From Harmonia axyridis (Eukaryota; Arthropoda; Insecta; Coleoptera; Coccinellidae): 64,000 bases of DNA. Position 1 is the first letter of the stretch; each line of letters starts with the position of its first letter. The position numbers and the translations under genes are program-made. The DNA lies in assembly GCF_914767665.1 (NCBI RefSeq), contig NC_059502.1, positions 54,418,031 to 54,482,030 of the forward strand, written 5' to 3'. Below, piece by piece: positions 1 to 12,567 of the stretch. Under the pieces are notes generated by a model. That model was not told the origin of the DNA. It saw only the letters and a program-made list of their open reading frames with translations, and did no database searches.

Positions 1-718
1 AAAAACAATATGAGGTAAATCCTCGATGTATCTGTTATAGTTTTATTATCTCTCTTTTAAATTTCACCATTTTCTGTTTGAACCTTTCTACTTTGTACCT
101 ATATTCGTCTAGTTGCAATTCCTATTTGGTTACGAGTTTCAATGTAAATAATTGATAAAGCAAAAGTTTGGCGAGATAATTGTCCTATTATTTTATTATA
201 ATTTTGTCAAAATTGTGCTTTTTTTCTTACTATAAATGAATTTTCTATTCATTAAATACCATATCTAATAATTTTATAAACGATTTGCAATAATAGAACT
301 TATACTCTAAATTTTCACGAATCCCTAGAGATAAGAACAAGAAGATATTGGAAGTCAATTAAGGGGATGCATACAGCATGAAGATGTTCCAAATGAGAAG
401 TTTTTCTTCCACCACATTTGTTATTATGAAAGAAGTTTGGATTGACTCTCAACAGCACTGAGCCCCAGAAACTTGATGGAAGTCTAGTGGAATGACCAAA
501 TGTTAAGCATTGGATAACAATGAAGGACTTTGGAAATAACAATATATAACTTGATATGATTTATGCAGAAATTAAAACCAATTAACAAAGCAAAGCTTTA
601 TTTGATTAAGAACAATGCTAGAATTTCATAAAAAAAAATAAACACTGCATAGAAATTTTAGAATAAATAAGGCGTTATAGATATAGTTATTATTCTTTGG
701 TCTTTTTATTTTTGCTCT
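1..718. other. Left-edge gene-free stretch and UCH 3' flank
   Basis: AT-rich sequence downstream of the ubiquitin hydrolase stop codon. The only open frame of note, about 75 codons at 315-542 on the minus strand, has no recognisable domain and no splice support. I see nothing else that can be named. Confidence 0.5.
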
Positions 719-3700
719 TCATTTATCACAAGCAGTTAGAGCCATAACTGTGAAGTTTACATCTTCTGCATCTCTTGCTATAAAATCTTTACAGACTTTT
801 GCTGCATCCTAAAAAAATAAATGAAGTAGAATCAACAAAAAAATAGAAAATTTATTACATCAATAAAAGTGTCCATCGTTGTTTTTCCATGATTGATTGG
901 AAATTCCTTCCTACCATCTAGTTCATAAAGATATCCACCTTTCTCCACCAAAGCAATAAAATGGTGATTTACTTTCTCATCAGGATTTAACTGCAAAAAA
1001 AAATTTCTACAATCAAGCAGATTTTTGTTCATTCAATTTTTGTATTCTATACATTCCAAAACAATAATTGTGAATATTACAGGAGGTGTTACATTTTTTC
1101 GTCAAACGATTCCAAAGGTATATTATTGGAGATAATAAACTAATGAAAAAGATATAATCAAGATTAATAAAAAAAATCAATATACTTGAAAAATTAAGTT
1201 GATATGATGAAATGTGAACAAGTTCATATATGCCCTTCTGAAATTAATAATAAATTTTCAAGAAAAACATTTCAATTCAAAAGAAAATTCACCTCGGTTT
1301 GTCCTTCCAGAGCTAATTCCTGGTGTGCGTTGATCATATCCATTACATGTGGATTATTCGGAAGTTCTTGCAAAAGTTTGCCTCTTTCTTCTGGCGAAAG
1401 ACCCTTTGAATCATCCAAAAATGTCTTGAATATTCCATCTTGTAAATCAATTCTGAGAAAAATAAACATTATTATTGCATTGCAGTAGGCGGTTACACCG
1501 ATTGACTGCTATGTCACAACTGATGAATTGGGGATATTCTAGTCTTGAATAGATTTAAAAAATCCCTTAGAATCAAACCGGCACCACTAATGAATATATT
1601 TTGTATACCCTCTGTGAGAAAAGATCAGGGTTTTTACTGCCTCCCATCCGCAGCATTATTTAATGTTAGCCTAACAGCGAATTCTTCATAAAATTTGAGA
1701 TACTAATTCTACCTCTAATTGCAAAATTCATCTCCATTGAATTGGTAGTTTTGAAATTGAGCTCTATTCTATAACTTAAAATCGAATTGAGATGGTATGT
1801 ATCGAATAGAATGGCACCAAAATTGTTTCGAAATGGTATTCTGACTCAACTAGAATCAATTACGAATTACATTTAACGATAGAAGAAGAATTAGATACAT
1901 AATTTGGACGCAATAGAAGAAAAACTTTCTGATTTCTTAGATTACGATCTGATTTGTTCGTAGTTGTATAAGGTCTCAAAAAAAATATGACAATCGGTAG
2001 CCTGGCTCTTAGGAATTTAGTAGCGATGGAGCGGATCGCGTTGTGCGTACGCAAAAATTACAAAAATGGCGCGAAGAAATTTTTCGAAGATTCGAGGTTT
2101 TCGTCACTCAAATAATTGGCCAAGCATTCCTCTCATTCGGAAACGGTTCAACACCAGATAAACCAAAACCCGGGTTATTGAAAATGGAGAGTACGTGGAA
2201 CGGGTTATTTGATCCGTTCGTGATGTTCCCGACCTATTCATTCGGAAGCGTGAAATGTCTTTTCCAGGCAAATTAATCTCCAGAAGGGGTGACATCATTG
2301 TCCTCCCCACAGTCCTGATTTGACGCCTATAGACTTTGATCTATGAGGTTTTCTTAAATCTGAAGTTAACGTTAGTGAACTAACTTCCCTGGCCTAGTCA
2401 ATAGAAAATATTCGCCATGAAATGGAAGTCATCACAGAGCATAGTTGCCAAGCCGTCATCAGGAATTTTAGTGTTAGATTGAATATACGTGTGTCGTGTA
2501 CGCGAGGGTAGATATTTGGACCACATTATCTTCAAGAAATAAATTCCCATCAATGTATTTTTATAATAAATAAAAAATTTTCAGAAAAATGGTTTATTTT
2601 TTTAATCCCTTTTTGATCTATAAACTTTTTTTTGACACACCTTGTATTTTGCCGATTGATGAATTTGACCGCGGCATTTTAGATCTAAACCGCTCCTCAA
2701 AATTTATCTCTAGGTCTTTTACTTTCGAGAGTTATCGTTTTTTGCAGCCGGACAGAATGGAATTTAAATACGAATTCATCAGGGGCCTTATAATTTGAGG
2801 CTATTCTCTGCTTAGAATTTGAAAAATACAAATATCATGACAAAATGACATAGTGTTTTTTTCAGAGAACATTACTGACTACTACTTTTAAACAAAAGTT
2901 CTTCGTTATTTTATTTATATTGAAGGACTAAAAAATTAAAAAGATTGTAGATCAAATGAAGTAAATTCATTTTGTTTTTCACCTATCCTTAAAATTACAT
3001 TTCAACACAAATGTTACGAGCTATGTTAGACTTAAATCAATTAAAACAATACCTTTCTGCATTGTTAGCAACCGAGTGTATTAGTGCAATGGTACCACAA
3101 GCATTGGAAACATATTGCTTCATGTAATAGAGATCAGGCACTACAATTTGATCTTGTTGTTGAAGCTCAGATTTTTGTTGTGCTGCATGTTCGTAAAACT
3201 AAAAATAAAATCTTCTGTTTCTATCCCTCTAACTTCAACAGACATACTCACTTTATCACTACATGGAAAAAGTAAAATAAATGCCAAAGCTGGTCTGGGA
3301 ATCCAATTCAAAGCTTCATCTTCTAAACCAAAGACATCAACCAATTGCCATTTTTCGGAAACCCCAAGCTTATGCAAAAACTGAAATAATTCCACAAATA
3401 TTTTAGATAAACCTTCTTTAAAACAATTGGATTGAATTGAATTCAATCCACAATATTGATAATTCTATCTCTAAACATTTCAATTAAAAATTTAAACCCT
3501 AAAGGGTTTAGTTAGTGCTCAAATGAAATTGGGTGTGGTATCAACTGAGTCCACTGTTTATTCCAACGATATGATGTGCCATATATTTTTAACTCGAAAT
3601 TTGATGGTCATACTTATGTATATCTTTAAGAAATGTTATAAACTACCTTACCTGTATAAAATACAATCTTCATTGTTTAAATTCTGATGAATATTTTACA

Positions 3701-4064
3701 TAACATTTGAAGATATGTAAACTTTAAACTTACCTTGTTCAATACCTGTAACATAAAAATGAGTCGCTAAGTAAATTGAAAATATATTTGCGTCTTATTA
3801 GATGTAATAAATAATGTGACATTCATGAAACCACTATTTATTAATTTCTGTATATTTTTAATTGTAGAAGCACTTCGAAAGAGTAATATAATACACCTTC
3901 CATCGAAGTTAGTAGAGTAAATACTTAAAATCATTATATTATAATTTCCATTGTACACATGATTTGAAACTTTCAAAATTTTGAAATTGAAAAGAATTGT
4001 AAATGATATTCTTTCAAGTTTCATCACGTACCTCAGGATTAGATTCCAACGGAAAAAGAGCCAT
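719..4064 (-). CDS. Uch: Ubiquitin carboxyl-terminal hydrolase, UCHL3/UCHL1 type (7 coding exons)
   Basis: Cysteine protease of peptidase family C12 that removes small adducts from the ubiquitin C-terminus in the cytoplasm. Coding exons in order of translation: 4032-4064, 3734-3745, 3252-3380, 3053-3198, 1293-1452, 859-990, 719-808; all junctions have GT/AG and phases fit. They sum to 702 bp, 233 residues, against about 230 for UCHL3. Seen in the protein: N-terminal PLESNPE, catalytic Cys near residue 92 in SNACGTIALIHS, catalytic His near 170 in NHHFIAL, Asp near 185 in YELDGRK, and the FPINHGKTT segment. The second exon is only 12 bp and encodes VLNK. The 1.6-kb intron between 1453 and 3052 holds a dead transposon. 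The gene faces HDHD2 across 379 bp. The start ATG is the first in frame and matches the usual N-terminal length. Confidence 0.95.
2040..2650 (+). pseudogene. Degenerate Tc1/mariner-like transposase in a UCH intron
   Basis: A frameshifted transposase tail lies in the intron between 1453 and 3052, antisense to UCH. The recognisable part is near 2307-2360, reading PHSPDLTPIDFDL then a stop and GFLKSEV, the catalytic-region signature of mariner-like transposases (HSPDLTP.D..LWG.LK). A basic C-terminal tail follows to about 2515. A TGACACACCTTGTAT block near 2633 may be the remains of a terminal repeat. Several stops and frameshifts show it is dead. Confidence 0.6.
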
Positions 4065-4443
4065 TTGGAAATATCAATAGAATAATAGAAAGAAAAAAGA
4101 TTGATTTTTCGGCAGATTGGATAAGAACCTATCAATTTTTTTTTTAAATTAGAGGAATTTATATGCAGACCATAAAACCATATAACAATTTTCTTATTAC
4201 CCGTAATATGTTGAATGGAGATTTATATCAATTATAATTTATGTAATGTTTTTGTGTTCATATTGAAATGATGTAGACGAGTCGAATAAAAATAAATGAT
4301 CAAATAAAAGTATTAATTCATCACCTAAAAAGAAAAATCTGTGTTTGCATAGATTGCATTTTGTGGTGTGTATAAAGTAATTTTTTTCTATGCGTCTGAG
4401 TAGAAAATTTTAAGGAATCCTCTTTTTAATTTTTTTGATAATT
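4065..4443. promoter_or_regulatory. Shared intergenic region between divergent UCH and HDHD2 genes
   Basis: Only 379 bp separate the two start codons, which point away from each other, so both promoters and 5' UTRs must fit here unless noncoding first exons overlap the neighbour. The sequence is AT-rich and no clear TATA box or initiator can be assigned. A bidirectional promoter is an inference from geometry only. Confidence 0.45.
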
Positions 4444-5620
4444 ATGTTACGTGCTGTTCTTATTGATTTGAGTGGCACTCTACATATAGAGAATCAAGCC
4501 ATTCCAGGAGCAATAGATGCTTTGCATAAGTTACTGCTCAATGTTCATATATCGAACTGAAAATTAAATTATGTATGATTTATAGATTACTTGCTACAGG
4601 CATTAGAGTGAAATTCGTCACAAACACAACAAAAGAAAGCAAAAATGTTCTTTACAATCGACTGACTAATATTGGTTTTCAATTAAAAAAAGATGATATA
4701 TTTAGTTCTCTAGCTGCTGCACGAAATCTCTTAGTGCATAGGAAATGGAAGTCCTTATTACTGCTATCACCTGAAGCATTGGAAGATTTCGAAGATTTGG
4801 GCTGTGAAAAAGATGAAAATCCTAATGCTGTAGTTATTGGCTTAGCCCCAAGTGAATTTCATTATGAACGCTTGAATGATGCATTTAGGTGATTGCATGA
4901 AAACAAAATTTTTCAGCATACGTTCCAAATGTCTGCTTGCATTTTTTTAAATATAGTTCTCATCAATCTACTTGGATTCCAGAACATATTTTTCCGTTAA
5001 ATTTAGGTATATTTTTTCCTCCATATGTATCTTTCTAGATGTTTACAAAGTGGTTCTAAATTAATTGCTATCCATGCTGGAAAGTATTATAAAAGAGAAA
5101 ATGGACTTGCATTAGGCCCAGGATGTTTTGTGAAAGGTTTGGAATATTCAGCTCAATGTGAAGCTGAAATTGTTGGAAAGCCAACAAAGGAGTTCTTCCT
5201 TGCAGCATTGGATGACATTCAACCGGTAGAAGCTATAATGATTGGAGATGTAAGTTTATGAAAAAAATCCATTCATTACAAAGGAAGCTTATTGTCGTCA
5301 ATAAGATGTGGTCAAAAGCAGAGCATAAACTTAAACTTCAAGGAAAGAAGGTTTCAATGATATAAAATATAGTGATAAATTTTCCTTCTAGAATAGATTA
5401 CTAAATTTTGTAATATTATGAACATTTTTTCTAGGATGTAACAGATGACATACATGGTGCCCAGATTACTGGTATGAGAGGTTATCTAGTACAAACAGGT
5501 AAATATAAGAAAGGGGACGAGCTCAAAATAAAACCAGAACCCAGTGCAGTTTTTCCCAGCATTGTTGAGGCTATTGATTCCATATTAAATGAACTGAGTG
5601 TAGGAGGTCATTCTTTTTAA
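4444..5620 (+). CDS. HDHD2: Haloacid dehalogenase-like hydrolase domain-containing protein 2 (HDHD2)
   Basis: HAD-superfamily phosphatase-like protein of the HDHD2/LHPP group. Exons 4444-4529, 4586-4888, 5039-5249 and 5435-5620 have GT/AG junctions and consistent phase; together 786 bp, 261 residues, close to the 259 of vertebrate HDHD2. Motif I is DLSGTLHIE near residues 8-16 (the family has DLSGTLH, with Ser where many HADs have Asp+2). Motif II is FVTNTTKES. Later come a conserved Lys in GKPTKEFF and the acidic motif MIGDDVTDDIHGAQ, split exactly at the exon 3/4 junction. The first intron is only 56 bp. Physiological substrate is not well established for the family. Confidence 0.95.
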
Positions 5621-6683
5621 TGTTTTGATTTTTTATTATCTGTTATGAAGATATTATATGATGTCTTAGTGAAGTATGATTTATTATTTCCAAATATGAA
5701 AACTTTCATCTATGGGGCATGTCTTCAAGTTGTACATTACATTCAACTATACTATTAAAAAATTAAATTATTCATCATTGCTTCTCACACAACAAATTTT
5801 GAAGATATTCAAGGTTGAATTATATGAAATCAGTGAAAAATTACACTTTAATTATGGATCTACCGCTGAGCAAGGAAAAGCCTGGAACACAGCTAAGAAT
5901 GTTGTCATATTGTTTTTTTGAGTAATCAAACTAGATTATTTATTTCCTTACAAGGAACATGCAAAATAAATTTTTTATGACTGCCACAGAATGAATGATC
6001 CTAAATTAAAAGTAAATTACAAAATGTTAGCTTAAAGCAATAAAACTTACAATAGCAAATTATCGGAAAAGTAAGGAGACTAGAAACATAGTATCTCATC
6101 TCCTGAGATATGTTCTATATATTTTAGCAATGACATGACGTCAGCAATCTGAAGAAAATTTCATTGACTAAACAACCTTTTCACTTCTTATTGAATAAAA
6201 TTTGAGATTCTATTCTGAAGATCAGAGAGCGTAATGAAAAAATCGATCCAAATGATCTAATATGGCCAACCTAGATGACAGTGAACATCATGATATTCAT
6301 TTTTAAAAGGTTATGTGATTGACAATATATGTCTAGTAATACAACATAGTTTGACAGATAATATGTTCGTAGTTACTGATCATAGAGGGATTAGGAGAGA
6401 TTGTTCTGCATCAAGGTGAAAATTATAACATGCTCTTAATAAGTATTTTTAAATTCTAGTTGAATTTCTGACAGAATGACTTAACATCAGAAAAATTAAA
6501 TGATCGAAATACTTGGTCAATAAAAAGAAATTGAATAAATGTTATTTATTCTATGGTAGGTTTCAACACTTAGACGTAATATAATCACTGTAAAATGAGA
6601 ACTAGAAGGAAACTACCATATAGTTCCATGACATACATGGAGAGGTATCGTCTATAGTTCGTTTTAGCCTGAACTCCTTCCCC
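5621..6683. other. Convergent intergenic region, HDHD2 and SNF 3' flanks
   Basis: AT-rich DNA between two genes that converge. It should contain both 3' UTRs. An open frame of 69 codons at 5712-5921 has no family I recognise. No repeat structure or transposon was found here. Confidence 0.5.
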
Positions 6684-8502
6684 TCACTTTTTGGCGAAAG
6701 AAATTTTCATTGCATGTGTTGGTGTGATCTTGAAACCTTGAAGTGCATCTTTAGCGGCACCGGATTGTAGTTCATTTTCAAATTCCACAAAAGCAATGTC
6801 ATGCCTATTTGGTACCAAACGAACTTCTTTGAAGCCAGGGAACCTGAAGGAAATCATTTAGTAAATTAATGAGCACAAAAATCGAAGAAGGAAAACTTAC
6901 TGATTGAACAACATGGATAACATCATTTCACTTGTTTCATCAGGTAAGTTTGTCAGGAAAAGAATTTGGTTTGGTGGTTGTTCAGCATTAGCACCACCAG
7001 GAACCCTGTTGGGGTCTTTATTTTTCTTCTTTTTCCTGGGAGCATCATCTTCTTTAACTGGAGCTGGTCTAATCTTCTTTGGTCGATCTTGATAAGTTCC
7101 TTTCATTTTGGCAATTAAATCTGAATCGGTTTTTGAATACTGTATCCTCTGCAATCATAAAAAAGAATTGTGCGCTGTGCAATGCACAAAATATCTAATG
7201 ATTCCCAGGGGAAAAAGAAAAAAACTTGAATCAGGAAAACGTAGGTAAACTAAAGTGATTCATATTCTTAACTAAGTGGGAATGCTCCTACACACAATAT
7301 ATCATCAAGAGTTCAATGAATTTTTCAACAATTATGTTATCATGGGTAGATATTTTTTGAGCTATTAGAAGTTAATTAATAATTCTTAGTTTCTGAAGAT
7401 GCCATATCATTATTATTGATAATAAGCTTGCCCAATAATATAGAATAAATAAATCAAAGCTTTTTTCAATCTGGCAACGAAGCTGCCAGTTTGAAGTAGA
7501 AAATTGAATGTCATTCGAAGGTCTCAAGGTCATATACCTATACATAATCATAAAAAAAAATTGGTGCATTTAGAGGAAAGAGCAATCTGATCCCTCAGCG
7601 CCTACAGATCCTGAAGTGATGAGCTAGCCATTTGCTGAATGGTTAGAAAATACCTAACCTCTAAAACCTCTGCTTTGACAGTTTACACAATGTGTTGTGC
7701 TTAGAAAACATAATTCAAAGTCGATCAGTTGGTGGCGTTCACTAAATCATGTTAAGCATAGGCTCACTGTTCATATTCTTTCAAATATTTTACAACTGTT
7801 GTTGCCATTTAGACATCGTTATTGAAAAGTTCGTTGAACCCTTGTCAAAATTGGAATATGAATTTAAGGAATTATAAATTTGACACGTTCACTGCAACAA
7901 TAGGTTTTGCACATTTCAAATTATGTGCGGCACATGCCCCCAAGGATATATGTGTAAAATTTTTAGAGCTATATCTAACAAACAGCAATGTCATGAAAAC
8001 CAGGGGCATGTGTCTTGATAATTATAAAAATAAATAGAATTTTACAAAAGATATCAATTGCTTTTTTCGTGTAAATTGATGAAAAACAACTTATTACGGG
8101 ATATCCGTATCAGGTATCGTGCTGGAGTTCTCCAACCATGTTTTTGGTGCCGCACTGAATTTAAAACACAACACATGCCGCTGGGGATACGTGTCGCAGT
8201 GAATGTGTTAAATAAGCTCCATACCATAAATTATATTCCAATCATCAAGTTGTACTTGAACTTACCATTGGCTTATCATAAAATGGAAAACCCTGCATAG
8301 ATCGTAATGCATTTGTAGAACTCTGAATTTCCTTGAATATAACAAATGCTTGACCGCGCATTTTAAGCGTCTTCAATGCGACTATATCCAAAATTTGACC
8401 AAATTGGGAAAAAATTGCATAAAGCGACTTCTTCAGTTCTTCCTTCTTAACTTTTTCATTTAAATTGTTAATATAAATAGTGTTATTAGGACGAATATCC
8501 AT
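6684..8502 (-). CDS. snf: U1 snRNP A / U2 snRNP B'' protein (sans fille, SNF)
   Basis: Spliceosomal RNA-binding protein that in insects serves both U1 and U2 snRNPs. Exons 8266-8502, 6901-7148 and 6684-6843 join in phase to 645 bp, 214 residues; Drosophila SNF is 216. The first RRM starts at the N-terminus: RNP2 is TIYINNL (residues about 8-14) and RNP1 is RGQAFVIF (about 50-57). A basic, proline-rich linker with RKKKKNKDP follows. The second RRM begins with QILFLTNL and has HDIAFVEF as RNP1, and the protein ends with ISFAKK. A good acceptor just upstream of the ATG (near 8523) suggests a 5' UTR intron, so the promoter is probably at about 8.7-8.9 kb. Confidence 0.96.
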
Positions 8503-9365
8503 GATGGTATATTAATTTTTCCTGAAAAACAATAATATTATGAAATATTATGCAAACGTAATCTTAGAGACTGATAAAGAGAATACAATATATCTGATTA
8601 TCTAGAAATTAATGAGAAATTTCCTAACCTAAAAAACTTTCAAAATACGGCATTCACATTTTCAGTAATCTAATGATATTCTTACCTTATAAGACAACTG
8701 AATGATCTATATTTTAGTTGATAACATGCGAGACAAACAAAGAAATTTATTTAATTCACTAATTGATACTGTACTGATATAACTTTATTTTTCGTTTTAA
8801 ACATAAAAAGCACAGAACACTGATAAATAGCGTCCTCTACGAACACAGACCAGTGCGTTCGTTTTCTTGTGACACTTGTTTTTTTTTTAATCAGACACGA
8901 CAATTGGTGATGTACCCAGTCTCAGAATATTATACCCAAAGAATACTAAATAAATAAACTGAAGATTTTTATCTTTCATGTATGTGTAGAAATTTGAATA
9001 TTGCTTCAGAAATGTATCAATTCAGTTGTTCATCAGATATAATTTTATAAAGTAGGTATAAATAGGTATTTTTTTTCAGTCAGGTATAGTGTAAATCTCC
9101 CAATATAATATATATTATGAATTGATTTCTATAAATAATTATTATTTTAAGCAAATATGTGAATTTCCTTTGATAAATAAAACTTTTCAATGATATTCTC
9201 CTGTTTTAATTCGAAATTATAAGAACATAACCTAAAATAAATACTAATAATATTCCAACAATTTCAATGAATTGTCATACCTTCATATTCAAATTTTCCC
9301 GCCATATAACACTTAGTGATGGCGGACAAAATATCGGCCATATTGTTGCCTTGATTTAACACGGC
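8503..9365. other. SNF 5' UTR/intron and upstream flank
   Basis: A splice acceptor lies about 20 bases before the SNF start codon, so part of this stretch is a 5' UTR intron and noncoding first exon. The rest is AT-rich with no open frame of interest. Confidence 0.45.
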
Positions 9366-9467
9366 GTTAGCACCACAGAATACTAAATATCTTAGAACAT
9401 TAATATCTATCTACATATTCTAAGCTAAATATAGCACTTCTTATATATTTAGTATTATGTGGCTAGC
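9366..9467. repeat. Inverted repeat (small MITE-like)
   Basis: Left arm GTTAGCACCACAGAATACTA and its imperfect reverse complement ending GTGGCTAGC bracket an AT-rich core. A related CACAGAATACTAAATAT block occurs again at 10730, on the far side of the neighbouring hAT element, so the hAT element may have landed in a pre-existing repeat. Confidence 0.5.
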
Positions 9468-9481
9468 ACTAGCGGTTTCAG

Positions 9482-10710
9482 TCCAGTGTTGCCGAACACA
9501 CCGATTTATCGGTATTTATACCGCTTTGACAACTACTCTCCCGATATACCGAAAGGTAATAATTATATACCGTATTTTCAATTTCATAGATATCATGCCG
9601 AAATTGAATCTTTCACCGAAAATTTAATCAATTTTTATAATGAGATGCATAGAGAAGACATGAGATGAACATATCTTGCTCGATTTAGATGAATCAAGCT
9701 CAAAATTCACAAGGGTCGTGAGCCTTCATTACCGGAAAGTTACAGACCAACGGAGTTTTCGAAACTCCTAGAAACTTGTAACCTTGGGATTTCTGGCTTA
9801 TATATGTTTACGAGTATGTTTATTACTCTATAGGATTAACTCAATGGTACCGACAACATTTGCCGGTAGGTAATTCCAATTCAATTCAAAATTTTTAGGA
9901 ATTGACCAGCTTCTTGGTGTTTAAGGGTCAGGAATAAAAAAATATTAAGGTGCCGCTGTTACGAATTAGCTTCTCAGTGGCAACGAACATCTTACAAAGA
10001 ACAAATAAAAATTTTCGAAGTCAGGTGCTTGAATTTTCATATAGAGGCCTGTCAATTAATGAATAATTACTATATTCCCATTAAAAAATAAAATCATTAA
10101 GGACTTGAATATTTTTGAAACCACGGATGTTAAGGATAGCAAAACTGCCTCTGTGGTTCCAGTATGCCGGTTTCCCCGTTTGATAAGTGGCAAAGATTTT
10201 CAAAAATGCGACACAGAATGGAGAACTTTGCGAAATACAAAAAAAATTCAAGATTTTCCTGATGATACTGTGTAATATTGTAAAGGAGTAGCTCTGATTA
10301 AGAATGGTGATAGCACTCCCACTTTTCCGACTGTGACTAAATTTTTCGATATTTTTACATACGTTACCTCATTCATCAACAAACGTGGAAAGAATTTTTT
10401 CTGCCATAAATCACATGAAAACGAGTCAATGCAACAGACTCTCAACTGAAACAACTTCCGGTTTATTGCACTCAAAAAGATTGATAAGAACTGCAGGACC
10501 TAACTATTTTGATTTTAGTCAAGAAATTTTATTTATTTTTTTACTTTATGTTATCTTTGGTTAGAAGAAAATATATCATTAGATAATTAAATGTTCTTTT
10601 GTTTATGTTTTATTTAAAATATTGATATTCTTGGGAAAATCTTCCTTATACCGATTTCTACCCCAAATACACCGATTTTGCGCAGTCATTTATACCGTTC
10701 GGCAACACTG
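9482..10710 (+). mobile_element. hAT transposon remnant with matching terminal inverted repeats
   Basis: Ends carry a 14-bp inverted repeat CAGTGTTGCCGAAC (9484-9497 and, reversed, 10697-10710). CAGTG ends are typical of hAT elements. Flanks GGTTTCAG (9474-9481) and GGTTTCAC (10711-10718) match at 7 of 8 bases, which fits the 8-bp hAT target duplication, with two extra bases at the left boundary. At about 1.2 kb it is much shorter than an autonomous hAT, and only the C-terminal coding part is recognisable inside. Confidence 0.75.
10315..10545 (+). pseudogene. hAT transposase C-terminal dimerisation domain, frameshifted
   Basis: On the plus strand a frame reading PTVTKFFDI shifts to one reading LPHSSTNVERIFSAINHMK and then NRLSTETTSGLLHSKR. 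This is the conserved hAT C-terminal dimerisation segment (S.NVER.FS..N..KT..R..L). At least one frameshift near 10360 breaks it, and the upstream catalytic region is missing. Confidence 0.75.
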
Positions 10711-12567
10711 GGTTTCACCCCCCTGATTATACCCACAGAATACTAAATATACCCATAGAGAAAGGACCGGACCCGGGTCTTTGGATTAGGGATGTGTGGT
10801 TCGTTCAATTTCGACGATCCGGGTCGAACCAGATCAATAGCTCTGACGACCCGGTTCAAAAGACCCGTCCAATTGACCCAATGGTTCTTTTCAGCTCACA
10901 GCTCAGATCGAACCATGCACGATTTGCGCATGATTCAAAGATCCGTAGATCTGGTTCTTTCGTTCCTTCTTTTCTTTACCTGGTCAAGTTAAGGTTAAGA
11001 ATGTTTTTGTTAAGTTAAGATCACCTTTGTATTTGTGGATCGGTATGTTTTTAATAGGATCGAGAATTCGTGATAATGATATATTCGAGATAATGATATA
11101 TTCGAGACATGATAATAAACATAAAGGAGATAATCCATTATCAAGAAGTTATAAGTTACCGAATTGGCCGAATATAATGAATTGAGTTGAGATCTGATCC
11201 ATGTAATGATTATGAAAAAATTTCATAAACCAATTTATCTCGTTCAAATTGAATGATTGCGGACTATTCGAGGTTTTAGCTACTAATAAATCATGAATGT
11301 ACAAAAATATGTACATTGTACAGAACACTAAATTCATGAGGCCTTGCCTTATTAATTATAACGAAAACTACCTGCTGAACTGAAATTTTATTATATTTTG
11401 GATTTGAAATTGCAATTTTTTGTCATATTTGAATCCGAACAAAATCACATTATCATTGTGAATCAGATCCTCCCAGGACGAGAACATGATCCATTAATTG
11501 CGAAGGCAAGAATCAAGAAATCAAATTCTGAAAAATGCATGTGAAGAAAATATGTATTATTATGTATAATTTTTCCATATAAAGGGGCTTTATATATTAT
11601 TCTAACAACGTTGTGGTCTTTGCAATATTATTAATTTACTCATCGTGAGCGAAGAATTCACAAAATTTGAAAAATGGATATATTTTCCGAATATTAAATC
11701 TGAATTTCCTCATGTTCATTTTGAATGGAATAGCTTGAAATAAATATAAAACTACCACTATATTCACATATTCGGATTCAGATTTCAGAATCGATAGTGC
11801 ATTCAGAAAATATTATGAAATATAATTTAAAAGAAAAAAACTTCTGTTTCAAATGGAGAAAGAAATTGGTGAGAAATAGTCTCTAGACTTTCCTATATTG
11901 AAAATCAGTCAAATTTGTAAAAATTTTTATCGGAGAAACGGTTTTTCCTCAATAACTTTCCATGCCTCGGATCTGTAGTTTTCCGATAACATATTTGGAT
12001 AGCCCGTGAAAAATACTATCATTTTGGTGGGTCACTTTTCAATATCGCTCAAAGGATAAGCAAAAAATCCAGAGTCCCGCTTACGTGAAACACCCTGTAC
12101 CTTGTTCCCAAAAAAATATGTTCATTCATTTAATTCATTTTAATCAACTTTACATAGTTTGTAGTATAGTTTTAACTACCTACATTCATGTTTCTGAAAA
12201 ATTTTTATCGAAAAATAATAAACAATATACATTAACACATTTTCAAGATATCATAATTGGTAATAATCATGAGAGGGAGCCATTACAGACAGTTACTATC
12301 TATTATTTTTATTCAAAACCGGGTGCCGACTGCCGAGCCGATGATTCATCTGCGAAATGGATGTATTTTATTATTACCAGATGTTTCTTTGCGGTCAACC
12401 CATCCGAAATAGTCTACCTAGACTAGAATAACGAACCATTCCATGGATCTTGATCTTTCGATCTTTGGGACCTAAAAGATCCACAGATTGAATGAACTGA
12501 ACGTGAAAGTTTGACTCATCTGGATCGGTTCGAACGAACGAATCATTTTCAGCGAGACGACCTGTGG

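Noticed and set aside
315..542. 75-codon minus-strand frame
   Set aside because: No splice signals, no known motif and no neighbour context; probably chance or an unrecognised relic.
3767..4135. 122-codon minus-strand frame overlapping UCH exon 1
   Set aside because: It is in another frame from the true first exon 4032-4064 and is mostly intron.
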